NCBI RefSeq assembly: GCF_021440085.1
Contig: NZ_JAKCPW010000001.1
Coordinates: forward strand, 1,488,001-1,552,000
Length of the DNA stretch: 64,000 nt
Reading direction: 5' to 3'
Source: Dyadobacter sp. CY261
Lineage (GTDB): Bacteria > Bacteroidota > Bacteroidia > Cytophagales > Spirosomataceae
Made by a program: the position numbers and the translations under genes. This document shows, piece by piece, positions 44,552-53,327 of the stretch. The stretch's first letter is position 1, and the number at the start of each line of letters is the position of its first letter. The notes beneath the pieces were generated by a model. It was not told the DNA's origin. It made no database searches and saw nothing but the letters and a program-made list of their open reading frames with translations.

Positions 44552-44557
44552 TGTTTA

Positions 44558-45202
44558 TTAAAAACGTCCGAATTTAAATGTCACATTGTATGAAATATTA
44601 CTCAGATCGCTATCTGTAAGTCCATTACCTTTTGCGTTAAAAGCCTTACGGTAAGAAACACCCGGGCTGAACCGCATCCATTTCAGCAAATTGAACTCGA
44701 CTTGCACGCCAGGCTCCATCACGAAGAAACATTTGGCGTCGTCATCGTCGTGGCGGTCATCCCAATCGTCCCAATCCCAATCATCGACTTCGCGGCGGTC
44801 ATATTGCAGCGTGAAACCGGCACCAGTCAGCAGATTGGCGGTGAAATGCACTTTGCGCGTAGATGCGATTACGTACTCGGTCATTAAGCCGAACTGGCCG
44901 TACATATAAGTCATTTTCCGTGCGGGAAAATTCTGCTCCAGTTCCGGCACCCGAATGAAATTGGTAGTCGCTGCGCCGGAGACACCGATCAGGAAGCGTT
45001 GATTGATAAACCAGCCACCGTACAATTCCGGCATATTGGCAAAACGCCCGTCGATCTTCGTAAACTTATTGGAAAGCGCGGCATAGCCCCCCGACCGGTA
45101 AATGCCTTTGTTCTTGAAAATGGTCTGGTTATCCTGTGCAAAAACGCTGGTCCAGCCACACAGAGCGAAAATAATAGTAAATGATAGAATCGTCTTTTTC
45201 AT
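44558..45202 (-). CDS. Outer-membrane beta-barrel protein with Asp/Trp-rich loop
   Basis: 214 residues, signal peptide MKKTILSFTIIFALCGWTSVFA cut before QDNQ (quoted in part). Amphipathic strands cover the protein (YGGWFINQRFLIGVSGAATTNF in part, MTYMYGQFGLMTEYVIA, VHFTANLLTGAGFTLQYD) and it ends YNVTFKFGRF, a typical BAM-recognised terminal strand with Phe. Between two strands is VDDWDWDDWDDRHDDDD, a short insert nearly all Asp and Trp, likely an exposed loop able to bind cations. The ligand or partner is unknown. It is a single-gene unit with its own terminator. Confidence 0.8.
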   Translation of the reverse strand: MKKTILSFTIIFALCGWTSVFAQDNQTIFKNKGIYRSGGYAALSNKFTKIDGRFANMPELYGGWFINQRFLIGVSGAATTNFIRVPELEQNFPARKMTYMYGQFGLMTEYVIASTRKVHFTANLLTGAGFTLQYDRREVDDWDWDDWDDRHDDDDAKCFFVMEPGVQVEFNLLKWMRFSPGVSYRKAFNAKGNGLTDSDLSNISYNVTFKFGRF

Positions 45203-45274
45203 AGTCGTCTTGTTTTTCTACCGAGACAACTGGCCTCCTGAATCCCCCTATTCCATCCTTATATTTCTGAAAAA

Positions 45275-46780
45275 CTATTTCGCCACCGAAAAATCGAGTT
45301 GTTGTATCAATGCGGGGTTCTCAGGTGACAGCGTAAAAAATACCCTAATGTTTCCCGATGTACATTTCAATGTAAATGCCCCTCTAAGTTGATTTTCAGC
45401 AATCATTTCCGTTGACCCCGTAATCGTGCCGACCTTGGCAAGTATGACATCCAGCTCCTTTTTCCGGTGCGATACAGAACGGTCGGGGTAAAAGTTTTCA
45501 GCGAAAATGCCGCTCTGTTCCGCATTTTGCCAGGTGGGCAAGAGTTTTACGAGCTGCTCTTTGCGCTGTTTTAAAACGTTCGAAACCGCAACCGGCAATG
45601 GCTTCAATCCCGCTAATGCGATTACCGTATCGAGCACGGCCGTATTGATCGTCGCCATGCCCGCATACGTGCGGTTCGCGTGGGAAATGATTCCGATGCC
45701 GTATTCGGGCAAAATCTGCCATTGGCTACCAAAACCCGGTAAGCCGCCGGTATGTCCGATACCCGTTCGGCCTTCGCAGTCTTTGCTCCACCGCAATCCG
45801 TATCCATACGCCGAAACCATAGCGCAGGGACGTCCGCTCGGGTATTTATTGGAAGCATTGAGATTACTGAAATTCCAGGGCATTTGCATTTCTCGGACAT
45901 CGCTGCGCATTACCGGGCCTGTTTCCGCACCTGAAGAAGGCGGCCAGGCAGACAAATGAAACGCCACATACTTGCTAAAATCATCAATAGAAGTAATCAG
46001 CCCACCCATAGCGCCATACGTCCCGTCGTGCTCCAAGGCTTCTTCCTTCCAAATATCGTCCTCGTAGCGGTAACCATGAGCTAGCAGACTTTTAGGCGCT
46101 TCGGTGTATTCCCAAATGGTGCTGTTCATGCCCAGTGGTTTGAAAATAACGTCATTAATGTACTGCTGATAGGGCTTACCCGACACATTGGTAATGATCT
46201 TGCCGAGCATCGCGAAACCCAGGTTGCTGTATTCATAAGTCACACCGGGCACATTCGAGAAGGAAATGCCCTTGGAAATCAATGCGATCAGCTCTTCGTC
46301 TTTGGTATCGAGCTGGCGGTCGCCCCACGGATTATCTTCCGGGAAACCGGCCATATGCGTCATCAAATGCCGGATCGTGATCGAAGGTGCGTCTTTGGTA
46401 AGCGACGGCATATTTTTAAGCTCCGGGATATACAGGTAAGCCGGATCGTCGAGTTTCAGTTTGCCTTCTTTCCGGAGTGCCAAAATGCCCATTGCAGTTA
46501 CGCTCTTGGACATTGAAGCAATTCGGAAAAGAGATTTCGGGGTTGCTTTCGTCGAAGTAGCGATCTCCGAAAAGCCCTGCCCGCCTGATAGCAGCAACTT
46601 TCCATCTACCACCAGCCCGAATGCGAGTCCGGGGAAATGGTTTTTCTCTGCATAATCGCGATAGAGCTTTTCAATGACAGGTAATGCTGCCTGAATCTTG
46701 TCAAGCCGTTCCGGCGAGGCCGTTTGTGACCGAGCCATAACTGTCAGTAAACTTAGGAGTGAGGTAAGAATGATGCGCAT
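45275..46780 (-). CDS. Serine hydrolase, class C beta-lactamase/esterase fold
   Basis: 501 residues, with a short signal peptide (about 1-18). The catalytic motifs of the AmpC/esterase EstB group are present: SMSK at 89-92 (S-x-x-K), YSN at 184-186 (Y-x-N) and HTGG at 343-346. The fold domain runs to about residue 400; the remaining 100 residues form a C-terminal extension common in Bacteroidota members. Such enzymes hydrolyse esters, peptides or amides; real beta-lactamase action cannot be inferred. The gene is divergent from the MFS transporter gene across a 330-bp region. Confidence 0.88.
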   Translation of the reverse strand: MRIILTSLLSLLTVMARSQTASPERLDKIQAALPVIEKLYRDYAEKNHFPGLAFGLVVDGKLLLSGGQGFSEIATSTKATPKSLFRIASMSKSVTAMGILALRKEGKLKLDDPAYLYIPELKNMPSLTKDAPSITIRHLMTHMAGFPEDNPWGDRQLDTKDEELIALISKGISFSNVPGVTYEYSNLGFAMLGKIITNVSGKPYQQYINDVIFKPLGMNSTIWEYTEAPKSLLAHGYRYEDDIWKEEALEHDGTYGAMGGLITSIDDFSKYVAFHLSAWPPSSGAETGPVMRSDVREMQMPWNFSNLNASNKYPSGRPCAMVSAYGYGLRWSKDCEGRTGIGHTGGLPGFGSQWQILPEYGIGIISHANRTYAGMATINTAVLDTVIALAGLKPLPVAVSNVLKQRKEQLVKLLPTWQNAEQSGIFAENFYPDRSVSHRKKELDVILAKVGTITGSTEMIAENQLRGAFTLKCTSGNIRVFFTLSPENPALIQQLDFSVAK

Positions 46781-46918
46781 CGTATCGTGAAAAGGTTGGT
46801 TTGATGATCGGTGAAGTTAAAAAAGAGTAACCGTTTTGCCTACTTTTTCGCCTCCCACGACCCTAACCCGAGCCGTTAAATCAATAATATCCAGCGTTTC
46901 TTAGTTTAGTACAATACA

Positions 46919-46944
46919 TACTTTTTAATATTATTTAAAAAGTA
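46919..46944. promoter_or_regulatory. Operator-like palindrome between serine hydrolase and MFS genes
   Basis: TACTTTTTAA (46919-46928) is perfectly complementary to TTAAAAAGTA (46935-46944), with a 6-bp spacer. It sits just upstream of the MFS promoter. The regulator is not known; no regulator gene adjoins. Confidence 0.5.
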
Positions 46945-46952
46945 CAATTTAA

Positions 46953-46986
46953 TTGAATCAAATACTGCCTTTGTTCGTTAATTTTG
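46953..46986 (+). promoter_or_regulatory. Promoter of the MFS transporter gene
   Basis: TTG (46953-46955), a 23-bp spacer and TAATTTTG (46979-46986) match the Bacteroidota -33/-7 consensus. The predicted leader is about 115 bp long. The remainder of the 330-bp gap (46781-47110) shows no gene. Confidence 0.6.
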
Positions 46987-47110
46987 CATCAGTAAGTGTT
47001 TACGACTGCTCATAATGCAATTTTAACAACACTTAGCCAGACTAGAAAAAATTATATAAAGAAATACGAATCACACACCGGGCACGCTGGCCGGCTAAAT
47101 TTTCGCTCCT

Positions 47111-48274
47111 ATGAATTATTCAATTTTCGCCCCTTCCGATTCCAGACGATATTTAAGATGGGCCGTTGCTGCCTTCTTCTTCGTACAGGGTCTCAGCTTT
47201 GCTGCCTGGGCGAGTCGCATTCCGGATATTAAAAACATGCTGCATCTGACAGAAGGCGGTTTGGGTACGGTACTTCTGGCCCTCCCACTCGGACTGATGG
47301 CCAGTTTGCCAATCTCGGGCTGGATGGTAACGCACTATGGCAGCAAGAAAATGGTGCTGATAGGCGCCGTCTTATATGCCATTACACTAACGTTCATCGG
47401 TTTCGTAACCCGCACCGAGCAGCTGGTTATTGCATTGTTCGCATTCGGCTTATGGGGTAATCTTACTAACATAGCGGTCAACACCCAGGCCGTGGCGGTG
47501 GAGCAGGTTTATGGCAAATCCATCATGGCGTCGTTTCACGGCTTGTGGAGTCTTGCGGGTTTCGTAAGCGCGATGATCGGTTCGCTCTTCATTTCGGTTC
47601 ACGTCCCTCCTCATGTCCATTTCCTTGTCATCGCATTGTTCGCCTTCGCAATCATTTTCACAGCATACAAACACACAATGCCCGACACTGAAAAAGAAGC
47701 GGGTGAAGAACAGCCAATGTTCGTTAAACCCGACCGTGATCTTTTGATTCTTGGTCTGATCGGCTTCTGTGCGATGGTGTGTGAAGGAGCGATGTTCGAT
47801 TGGAGCGGTGTTTACTTCCAGGAGGCAGTTCACGTTCCTGCTTCGATGACCACACTTGGTTATGTTGCATTTATGGGTACGATGACCGGCGGACGTTTCG
47901 CTGGTGACTGGCTTGCTAACCGTCTTGGACGTCGTAAAATGCTGCAAATGAGCGGTGTACTAATGGGAACTGGCCTGGCGATCGCTGTTACATTCCCGCA
48001 TTTGGTTACTGCGACGGTCGGTTTTCTGCTGGTTGGTTTCGGTGTGTCATCGGTTGTTCCGCTGGTTTACAGCGCAACCGGACGTTCGAAAACCATGTCA
48101 GCCGGTATGGCATTGGCAGCGGTATCTTCCATCAGCTTCATTGGCTTCCTGATCGGTCCACCACTAATCGGTATCGTAGCGCAGTTTGCTAACCTGCGGT
48201 GGTCGTTCGCGATCGTGGGTGTTCTGGCAACGCTGACAGCCTACTTATCAACCAAGGCCCGTCTGATCGACTAA
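47111..48274 (+). CDS. MFS transporter (YbjJ-like)
   Basis: 387 residues with twelve predicted helices. The N-half has AAFFFVQGLSFAAWASRIPDIK, and LTEGGLGTVLLALPLGLM, a pattern found in YbjJ-type MFS proteins of unknown substrate. Loop 2-3 has HYGSKKMVLIGAV as the MFS signature, and the C-half repeats it as NRLGRRKMLQMSGV. A central acidic loop (about 190-215) divides the halves. It is a separate transcript: an exact promoter lies upstream and a strong terminator follows. Substrate is not predictable; a sugar or small metabolite is possible. Confidence 0.87.
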   Translation: MNYSIFAPSDSRRYLRWAVAAFFFVQGLSFAAWASRIPDIKNMLHLTEGGLGTVLLALPLGLMASLPISGWMVTHYGSKKMVLIGAVLYAITLTFIGFVTRTEQLVIALFAFGLWGNLTNIAVNTQAVAVEQVYGKSIMASFHGLWSLAGFVSAMIGSLFISVHVPPHVHFLVIALFAFAIIFTAYKHTMPDTEKEAGEEQPMFVKPDRDLLILGLIGFCAMVCEGAMFDWSGVYFQEAVHVPASMTTLGYVAFMGTMTGGRFAGDWLANRLGRRKMLQMSGVLMGTGLAIAVTFPHLVTATVGFLLVGFGVSSVVPLVYSATGRSKTMSAGMALAAVSSISFIGFLIGPPLIGIVAQFANLRWSFAIVGVLATLTAYLSTKARLID

Positions 48275-48302
48275 ATCATTCTGGTACATATTTTTCAAGT
48301 CG

Positions 48303-48341
48303 AAAGAGGATAGCGAACGCGTTATCCTCTTTTCTTTTTTT
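48303..48341 (+). terminator. Terminator of the MFS transporter gene
   Basis: AAAGAGGATA (48303-48312) pairs with TATCCTCTTT (48323-48332), followed by TTCTTTTTTT. The next gene starts only 13 bp later, so its promoter must lie within or before this hairpin. Confidence 0.82.
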
Positions 48342-48353
48342 AGCTCAAAAACT

Positions 48354-49355
48354 ATGAAAAAACTCACACTCAGTCTGGGTCTCCTCTTCCTCTCTTTCAC
48401 CGCTGCCAACGCGCAAAATGACTCTTTACGGCCGTTGGACATGAACCTGGAAGCTTACACTTATCCTTTCCCTGTCGATTACCTCGAATTTGAATCCCAG
48501 GGCGAAAAGCTTCGCATGGCTTTTATGGACGTCCAGCCGGCGCGTGCGAGCGGGAAGACGGTGATGTTACTGCACGGGAAAAACTTCAATGGTGCCTACT
48601 GGGAAGAGACGGCGAAAATGCTCGCGGATAAAGGTTTCCGGGTGGTTATTCCCGATCAGATCGGTTTCGGAAAATCGACCAAACCTTTGCATTTTCAATA
48701 TTCATTTCATGAATTGGCGGCTAATACCAAGAAGATCCTGGACAAGCTGGGTATTACTAAAGTGGCCGTACTGGGGCATTCCATGGGCGGCATGGTGGCC
48801 GCCCGCTTTGCGCTGATGTACCCGGAAACAGTGGATAAATTAATCCTTGAAAACCCGATCGGCCTGGAAGACTACAAAGTGAAAGTACCATTCCAGTCGG
48901 TGGACAAATGGTATATGAGCGAGTTAAAAAGCGATTTCACCTCCATTAAGAACTACCAGCTAAACAGCTATTATGATGGCAAGTGGAAGGATTCTTATAC
49001 TAAATGGGTGAACCTGCTGGCGGGCTGGACGCTTGGCAAAGACTATCCGCGCGTTGCCTGGAATAGTGCATTAACCTACGATATGATCTACACACAGCCG
49101 GTGTGCTACGAATTCGGGCAAATTAAAGCCGCCACGCTCCTTATCATCGGCCAGCGCGACCGGAGTGCCGTCGGAAAGAATCTTGCGCCTGAGAATGCGA
49201 GAAAAACACTTGGAAATTACCCCGAACTCGGCAGACAAACCAAAGCTAAAATCGCAGGTAGCGAGCTTGTAGAGCTGGACAATATCGGGCATTTACCGCA
49301 TCTCGAAGATTTCAGCAAATTCATTCAGCCGTTAATGCGGTTCCTTGAAAAATAA
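48354..49355 (+). CDS. Exported alpha/beta hydrolase
   Basis: 333 residues with a signal peptide (MKKLTLSLGLLFLSFTAANA before QNDS). The alpha/beta hydrolase fold is clear: oxyanion strand VMLLHGKNFNGAYW, RVVIPDQIGFGKSTKP, nucleophile elbow VAVLGHSMGGMVA, acid near LLIIGQRDRSAVG and histidine in LDNIGHLPHLED. The closest groups are epoxide hydrolase and haloalkane-type or lipase-like enzymes, but the substrate is open. It follows the MFS gene after its terminator. Because it is exported, it should act in the periplasm. Confidence 0.87.
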   Translation: MKKLTLSLGLLFLSFTAANAQNDSLRPLDMNLEAYTYPFPVDYLEFESQGEKLRMAFMDVQPARASGKTVMLLHGKNFNGAYWEETAKMLADKGFRVVIPDQIGFGKSTKPLHFQYSFHELAANTKKILDKLGITKVAVLGHSMGGMVAARFALMYPETVDKLILENPIGLEDYKVKVPFQSVDKWYMSELKSDFTSIKNYQLNSYYDGKWKDSYTKWVNLLAGWTLGKDYPRVAWNSALTYDMIYTQPVCYEFGQIKAATLLIIGQRDRSAVGKNLAPENARKTLGNYPELGRQTKAKIAGSELVELDNIGHLPHLEDFSKFIQPLMRFLEK

Positions 49356-49384
49356 CAGATCGCAATTTACAATAATATCATCTA

Positions 49385-49400
49385 ATTTATAATTATAAAT
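49385..49400. repeat. 16-bp palindrome, copy 1
   Basis: ATTTATAATTATAAAT is a perfect 16-bp palindrome in the 71-bp gap between two convergent genes. The same 16 bases recur at 49702-49717 inside the next gene. Confidence 0.6.
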
Positions 49401-49426
49401 AACAATAAAAGACTACCCCCATTTCC

Positions 49427-50347
49427 TTACCCAAAAAACTGGCTCACATAGTTCCTGCTTGTTAGAATCGCGCTTTTCACATCGGTGATATTACCCTCGT
49501 AGGCTTTGTCTTCCACCTCAATTACAACAGGTCCGCGGTAACGCACGTCCGTTAGTGCAGCGAAAAATCCCCGCCAATTTACGTCACCGAGGCCGGGAAG
49601 CTTAGGAGAATGGTATTCCAAGGGGTTAGCCAGAATGCCTACGCTATTCAATTTACTTTTATAAATTTTCGCATCCTTTAAATGTATATGATGTAATCTT
49701 GATTTATAATTATAAATCGGTAGTATCTCGTCCATCATCTGCCATATCATATGCGAAGGGTCATAGTTCAAACCGAACAGCGGGTCAGGGATGATCTCGA
49801 ACATCCTGTCCCACACCGCCGGGCTGATCGCCAGGTTTTTACCTCCCGGCCATTCGTCGTCGGTAAAAAACATCGGGCAATTTTCGATGCCTATTTTCAC
49901 ATTGTTTTCCTCGGCGACTTTCACAATAGAGGGCCACACGTCGGCAAAACGGGCCAAATTATCTTTAATGCTTTTGGACGGATCGCGACCGATAAATGTG
50001 GTAACAACCGGAATGTCGAGCTTCGCTGCGCCACGGATCACTTGTTTGATGTGTTCTATATAATATTCCGAACGATTCGGATCGGGGTCGAGTGGGTTGG
50101 GGTAATAGCCCAGCGCCGATATGAAAATTCCGGACTCTTTGAGATGATGCTTGATGAAGGAAACCTTTTGGTCGGTGAGATCATTGACGTCGATGTGACT
50201 CACACCAGCATACCGGCGACTATCGGTGTTATCGGATGGCCAGCACATCATTTCAACGCATGAAAAACCGTTATTCCCAGCAAACTGAACAACATGTTCA
50301 AAGCCAAAATCGGCCAGAATAGCACTATTAATACCTAATTTGAGCAT
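49427..50347 (-). CDS. Sugar phosphate isomerase/epimerase family protein (xylose isomerase-like TIM barrel)
   Basis: 306 residues with the AP-endonuclease 2/xylose-isomerase-like barrel: MLKLGINSAILADFGFEHVVQFAGNNGFSCVEMMCW at the first strands (in part), NVKIGIENCPMFF with the conserved metal-ligand Glu, FGLNYDPSHMIWQ with Asp and His, SRLHHIHLKDAK, and GDVNWRGFFAALTDVRYRGPVVIEVED with the final Glu (in part). These residues place two metal ions in known members such as IolE/IolH and tagatose epimerases. The substrate is unknown. A 16-bp palindrome lies in its coding sequence over IYNYK. No signal peptide. Confidence 0.87.
   Translation of the reverse strand: MLKLGINSAILADFGFEHVVQFAGNNGFSCVEMMCWPSDNTDSRRYAGVSHIDVNDLTDQKVSFIKHHLKESGIFISALGYYPNPLDPDPNRSEYYIEHIKQVIRGAAKLDIPVVTTFIGRDPSKSIKDNLARFADVWPSIVKVAEENNVKIGIENCPMFFTDDEWPGGKNLAISPAVWDRMFEIIPDPLFGLNYDPSHMIWQMMDEILPIYNYKSRLHHIHLKDAKIYKSKLNSVGILANPLEYHSPKLPGLGDVNWRGFFAALTDVRYRGPVVIEVEDKAYEGNITDVKSAILTSRNYVSQFFG
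49702..49717. repeat. 16-bp palindrome, copy 2 (within a CDS)
   Basis: The same ATTTATAATTATAAAT as at 49385-49400, here extended to an 18-bp palindrome by flanking G and C, within the codons for IYNYK of the isomerase-like gene. Confidence 0.6.
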
Positions 50348-50538
50348 AAGGACTTAGTTTTTTGGCAAACATCCATAAAAAACGAGCGGCTTTCAAGGAT
50401 AAGCGGAAATTCCATCCAAATTTTCGGCGGCTTCATCCGCGCAGGGCACCATTGGTAAATATCGTCCCCTATGAAATCATTCGAATTTTAGTAATATTGA
50501 TCCGACAAAAACAATGAACCTTAACGCCTTATATACTT

Positions 50539-51219
50539 ATGGCAGACTCTGAACCGGGTATCGGTAAAAAGATACTCAGCTTCTTCATCAAGGACGCCGA
50601 CGAAATGGCCGCTAGGCCTGTCGTCGCGAGCTCCGCTCCCGAACTCTCTAAGCCAGCTTCTCCGCCAGCGACCGTGACTAATGCGGCAGGAACAGGCCAG
50701 GTTGACCGGAAATTTGTAGAGCATTTTGTCACGCTACTGGAAAAAGCCAATTTGCCTGGCCCCGATTATTTCGAATACAAACAGGCACTCCAAAGTATGG
50801 AAGGCCTTGGATTGGGCGAAGAAAAGCAGTTCCAGGCTGCCTGGGCGAGCTTTAAGGCAATGGGTGGCGCAAAGGATACTACTGTTCTGAAAACTTCCGC
50901 CGATCAGTATCTTGGAATCCTGAGCAAGGACCGGGATGCGTTTTTGAAAGACGTCGAAAAGGCGATCAAAGATCGTGTGGGCACATTGCAGGACGAGCAT
51001 AAAAAGCTGGAAGAAACGAATGCGGCTTATGCCCAGCAAATCATTGATCTGCAAAAGAAAATCGATGACAATAAGAACCGGCTGGGGCAGATTTCCGGGG
51101 AAGTTTCAGAGCAGACGGCGAAAATCAATACGAATAAAGACAGTTTTGAGGTTACTTACCTTAGTTTCGTAGACCAACTTAAAGCCGATCTTGCAAAAAT
51201 TAATCAATATCTTCAATAA
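50539..51219 (+). CDS. Hypothetical coiled-coil protein, first gene of the ASKHA-linked module
   Basis: 226 residues, soluble. Residues 1-55 are a disordered Ala/Pro/Ser/Thr tail after a short helix (GKKILSFFIKDADEM). Residues 57-130 form a compact helical domain (KFVEHFVTLLEKANLPGPDYFEYKQALQSM in part) that I do not recognise. Residues 130-226 are a long coiled coil (VEKAIKDRVGTLQDEHKKLEETN, IDLQKKIDDNKNRLGQISGEV; in part). It starts a run of four plus-strand genes with gaps of 20, 51 and 132 bp. The coil in the next protein suggests that they pair. Function unknown; any membrane-stress role is a guess. Confidence 0.78.
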   Translation: MADSEPGIGKKILSFFIKDADEMAARPVVASSAPELSKPASPPATVTNAAGTGQVDRKFVEHFVTLLEKANLPGPDYFEYKQALQSMEGLGLGEEKQFQAAWASFKAMGGAKDTTVLKTSADQYLGILSKDRDAFLKDVEKAIKDRVGTLQDEHKKLEETNAAYAQQIIDLQKKIDDNKNRLGQISGEVSEQTAKINTNKDSFEVTYLSFVDQLKADLAKINQYLQ

Positions 51220-51239
51220 ACCTGACAACTAAATCACAA

Positions 51240-52253
51240 ATGGCAACACCAGATTTCACCCAGATCGGCGGTTCGCAGGAGGACAACTCCAAAAGGTCCT
51301 ATTGGAGCCGACCGGAAGGCATTACCTCTCTCCTATTTATGGGGGCTGCGGGGGCCGTGGTCCTTTATTTCTGGAATAAAATAGCGGCCTTTCTCATCGA
51401 AGTGACGCAGAATACATTATATCTCGGATTTCTGATGGCCGTACTTGCGTTGGTGGTCTTCCTGCTAACAAGCAAAGATGTCCGCACAGCAGCCTTCTTT
51501 TTATTCAAAACCCTGATGCGCAACATTACCGGCCTCATTATCAAGCTCGACCCCATTGCGATCATGAAGATCTACGTCGATGATCTCAAAGAGAAGCGTG
51601 AGAAGATGCAGGGCCAGATTAATACGCTTGCCGGGCAATTGGTGAAGCTTAACAAAAATATTAACGAGAACAACGAGCGTATTAAGCAGAAGTTCGCCGA
51701 AGCCAACAAGGCCAGCACGATGCTGGACCGTCCGGGAATGAAAGAAACCGCATCGCTTGCAACCATTGAAGGGGCCGGTTTACAGGAAATGAACGAAAAG
51801 CTCCTTCCCTTGCAGCGGAATATGAAGACGGTTCTGGAATTTATGGAAAAAGTAAACAAGAGCGCGGATTACATTATTAAAGAGACTGAGATAAAAGTTA
51901 AACTTAAAGAGGCGGAATACAGAATTGTAAAGGAAAGCTCAACCGCATTGCGCACAGCGATCAGCATTTTCAAGGGTAATCCCGACAAAAAGTTCTATTT
52001 CGACGAATCGATGGAATATATACAGGACGATATGAGCCAGAAATTGGGTGAAATGAAACGAGCCATGGATTTGTCGCTGGACTTTATCAATGGTGTCGAT
52101 GTGCAGAATGGACTGCTGTCGGACAAGGGACAAGCCATGTTGGAAGCCTACAATTCGGGACAATTCAAACTGATCCAACTCGATTCGCCTCAGCCCTCCA
52201 CCCGTTCGATAGATACGCCGAAAGATTCGAGCTATAAAGGCTTACTGGATTGA
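51240..52253 (+). CDS. Hypothetical two-helix membrane protein with long cytoplasmic coiled coil
   Basis: 337 residues. Two membrane helices (about 29-50, LLFMGAAGAVVLYFWNKIAA; about 58-76, LYLGFLMAVLALVVFLLTS) anchor the protein. From residue 100 it is almost all helix: a coiled coil of KIYVDDLKEKREKMQGQINTLAGQLVKLNKNINENNERIKQKFAEANK type (in part) to about residue 250, reminiscent of PspA/Vipp1 or TelA helices, then a shorter helical region and a polar tail. No enzyme motif. Position between a soluble coiled-coil protein and an actin-fold ATPase suggests a membrane scaffold; this is inference. Confidence 0.78.
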   Translation: MATPDFTQIGGSQEDNSKRSYWSRPEGITSLLFMGAAGAVVLYFWNKIAAFLIEVTQNTLYLGFLMAVLALVVFLLTSKDVRTAAFFLFKTLMRNITGLIIKLDPIAIMKIYVDDLKEKREKMQGQINTLAGQLVKLNKNINENNERIKQKFAEANKASTMLDRPGMKETASLATIEGAGLQEMNEKLLPLQRNMKTVLEFMEKVNKSADYIIKETEIKVKLKEAEYRIVKESSTALRTAISIFKGNPDKKFYFDESMEYIQDDMSQKLGEMKRAMDLSLDFINGVDVQNGLLSDKGQAMLEAYNSGQFKLIQLDSPQPSTRSIDTPKDSSYKGLLD

Positions 52254-52304
52254 TAATTCTTCATTTATTCGCTTCATATTTCTCATTTTACACAATATAA
52301 CTAC

Positions 52305-53327
52305 ATGAAAAGACTAACAGTTGCGGGGCGGTTGATCATCACCGTTCTGATTTTGGGAGCCATATTCGTAGGGTACAAATACCTGGGCGGGCAGAAAGCC
52401 CTAAACCAGATGGCAGAAGACCAGGCGCAAAGTCCTCAGACCGAGGCTACAACGGGCGAATCTGAAAGCACGGCATCCGATCCGGCGCCGTCGTCCAACA
52501 GCGAAGCCACCACCTCGGATGCCAGTTCATTTACCTACACACCGCCAACGCCTGTGGACGGTAAATTGAAAGGCGTAGTGGAGCTTGGCGCGAGCGGTTT
52601 CAACTCGTTCATCATTACAGTTGATAAAGAAAAGCGGTGGAAACTTGAAAAATCCGAGTTCGGAAACAGCCTGGTAACAGAAAATATGGCTACCGACGAA
52701 GACGTGCGCATTGGTCTGAAAAAGTATATCGGCACCATGCTTGACTATGGCGTGGGTAGCAAAGACATCCATTTTGTGGTGAGCTCAGGCGCGGCAAAAG
52801 CGGAGGTTACGACCAAAATTACCCGTGTTTTGAAGTCGCTTGGCTACGTTGTAAACCAGGTAACTGCCGAGCAGGAAGGCCAACTGGCATTGAAATCAGT
52901 GTTGCCAGCTGATTACTCCGATAAAGCTTTCGTAGTCGATATTGGCTCAGGTAACACTAAAATTTCCTGGATCAGCGGCGGAAAAGTATCTGCCATCGAA
53001 TCATACGGAGCCAAATACTTCCAGGACGGAACCGACGATTCGAAAGTGTATCAGGAAGTTAGTTCCAAATCCAAGCAAGTGCCGGCCGAACTGCGCAACA
53101 CCTGCTTCATCATCGGCGGCGTTCCTTTCGAAATGGCCAAAGAAGTGCGAAAAGGCAAAGAACGCTACACGACATTGAGTGCTCCCCTGGCCTATTCGAA
53201 ACTCACAAATGCCAAATCCAAAGCCGGAGTTAACATTTATAAAGCCGTAACAGACGCCACCGGCTGCCAGCAATTCGTATTCGACTGGGACGCTAATTTT
53301 ACGATTGGTTTTTTGTTGGGGCTTTAA
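52305..53327 (+). CDS. Membrane-anchored ASKHA (actin/Ppx-GppA-like) ATPase-fold protein
   Basis: 340 residues. A membrane helix (7-25) and a disordered Ser/Thr/Glu/Pro linker (about 30-82) precede a folded domain. The domain has the ASKHA elements: GVVELGASGFNSFIITV as phosphate-1-like strand pair, VTAEQEGQLALKSVL as the Ppx-like connecting helix, AFVVDIGSGNTKISWISGG as phosphate-2 motif (D-I-G-S-G-N-T-K), and NTCFIIGGVPFEMAKEV as the adenosine-region glycine motif. The closest known shape is Ppx/GppA exopolyphosphatase or FtsA/ParM-like actin. With the N-terminal anchor the domain could face either side; a signal-anchor with acidic linker would allow a periplasmic domain. Confidence 0.75.
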   Translation: MKRLTVAGRLIITVLILGAIFVGYKYLGGQKALNQMAEDQAQSPQTEATTGESESTASDPAPSSNSEATTSDASSFTYTPPTPVDGKLKGVVELGASGFNSFIITVDKEKRWKLEKSEFGNSLVTENMATDEDVRIGLKKYIGTMLDYGVGSKDIHFVVSSGAAKAEVTTKITRVLKSLGYVVNQVTAEQEGQLALKSVLPADYSDKAFVVDIGSGNTKISWISGGKVSAIESYGAKYFQDGTDDSKVYQEVSSKSKQVPAELRNTCFIIGGVPFEMAKEVRKGKERYTTLSAPLAYSKLTNAKSKAGVNIYKAVTDATGCQQFVFDWDANFTIGFLLGL

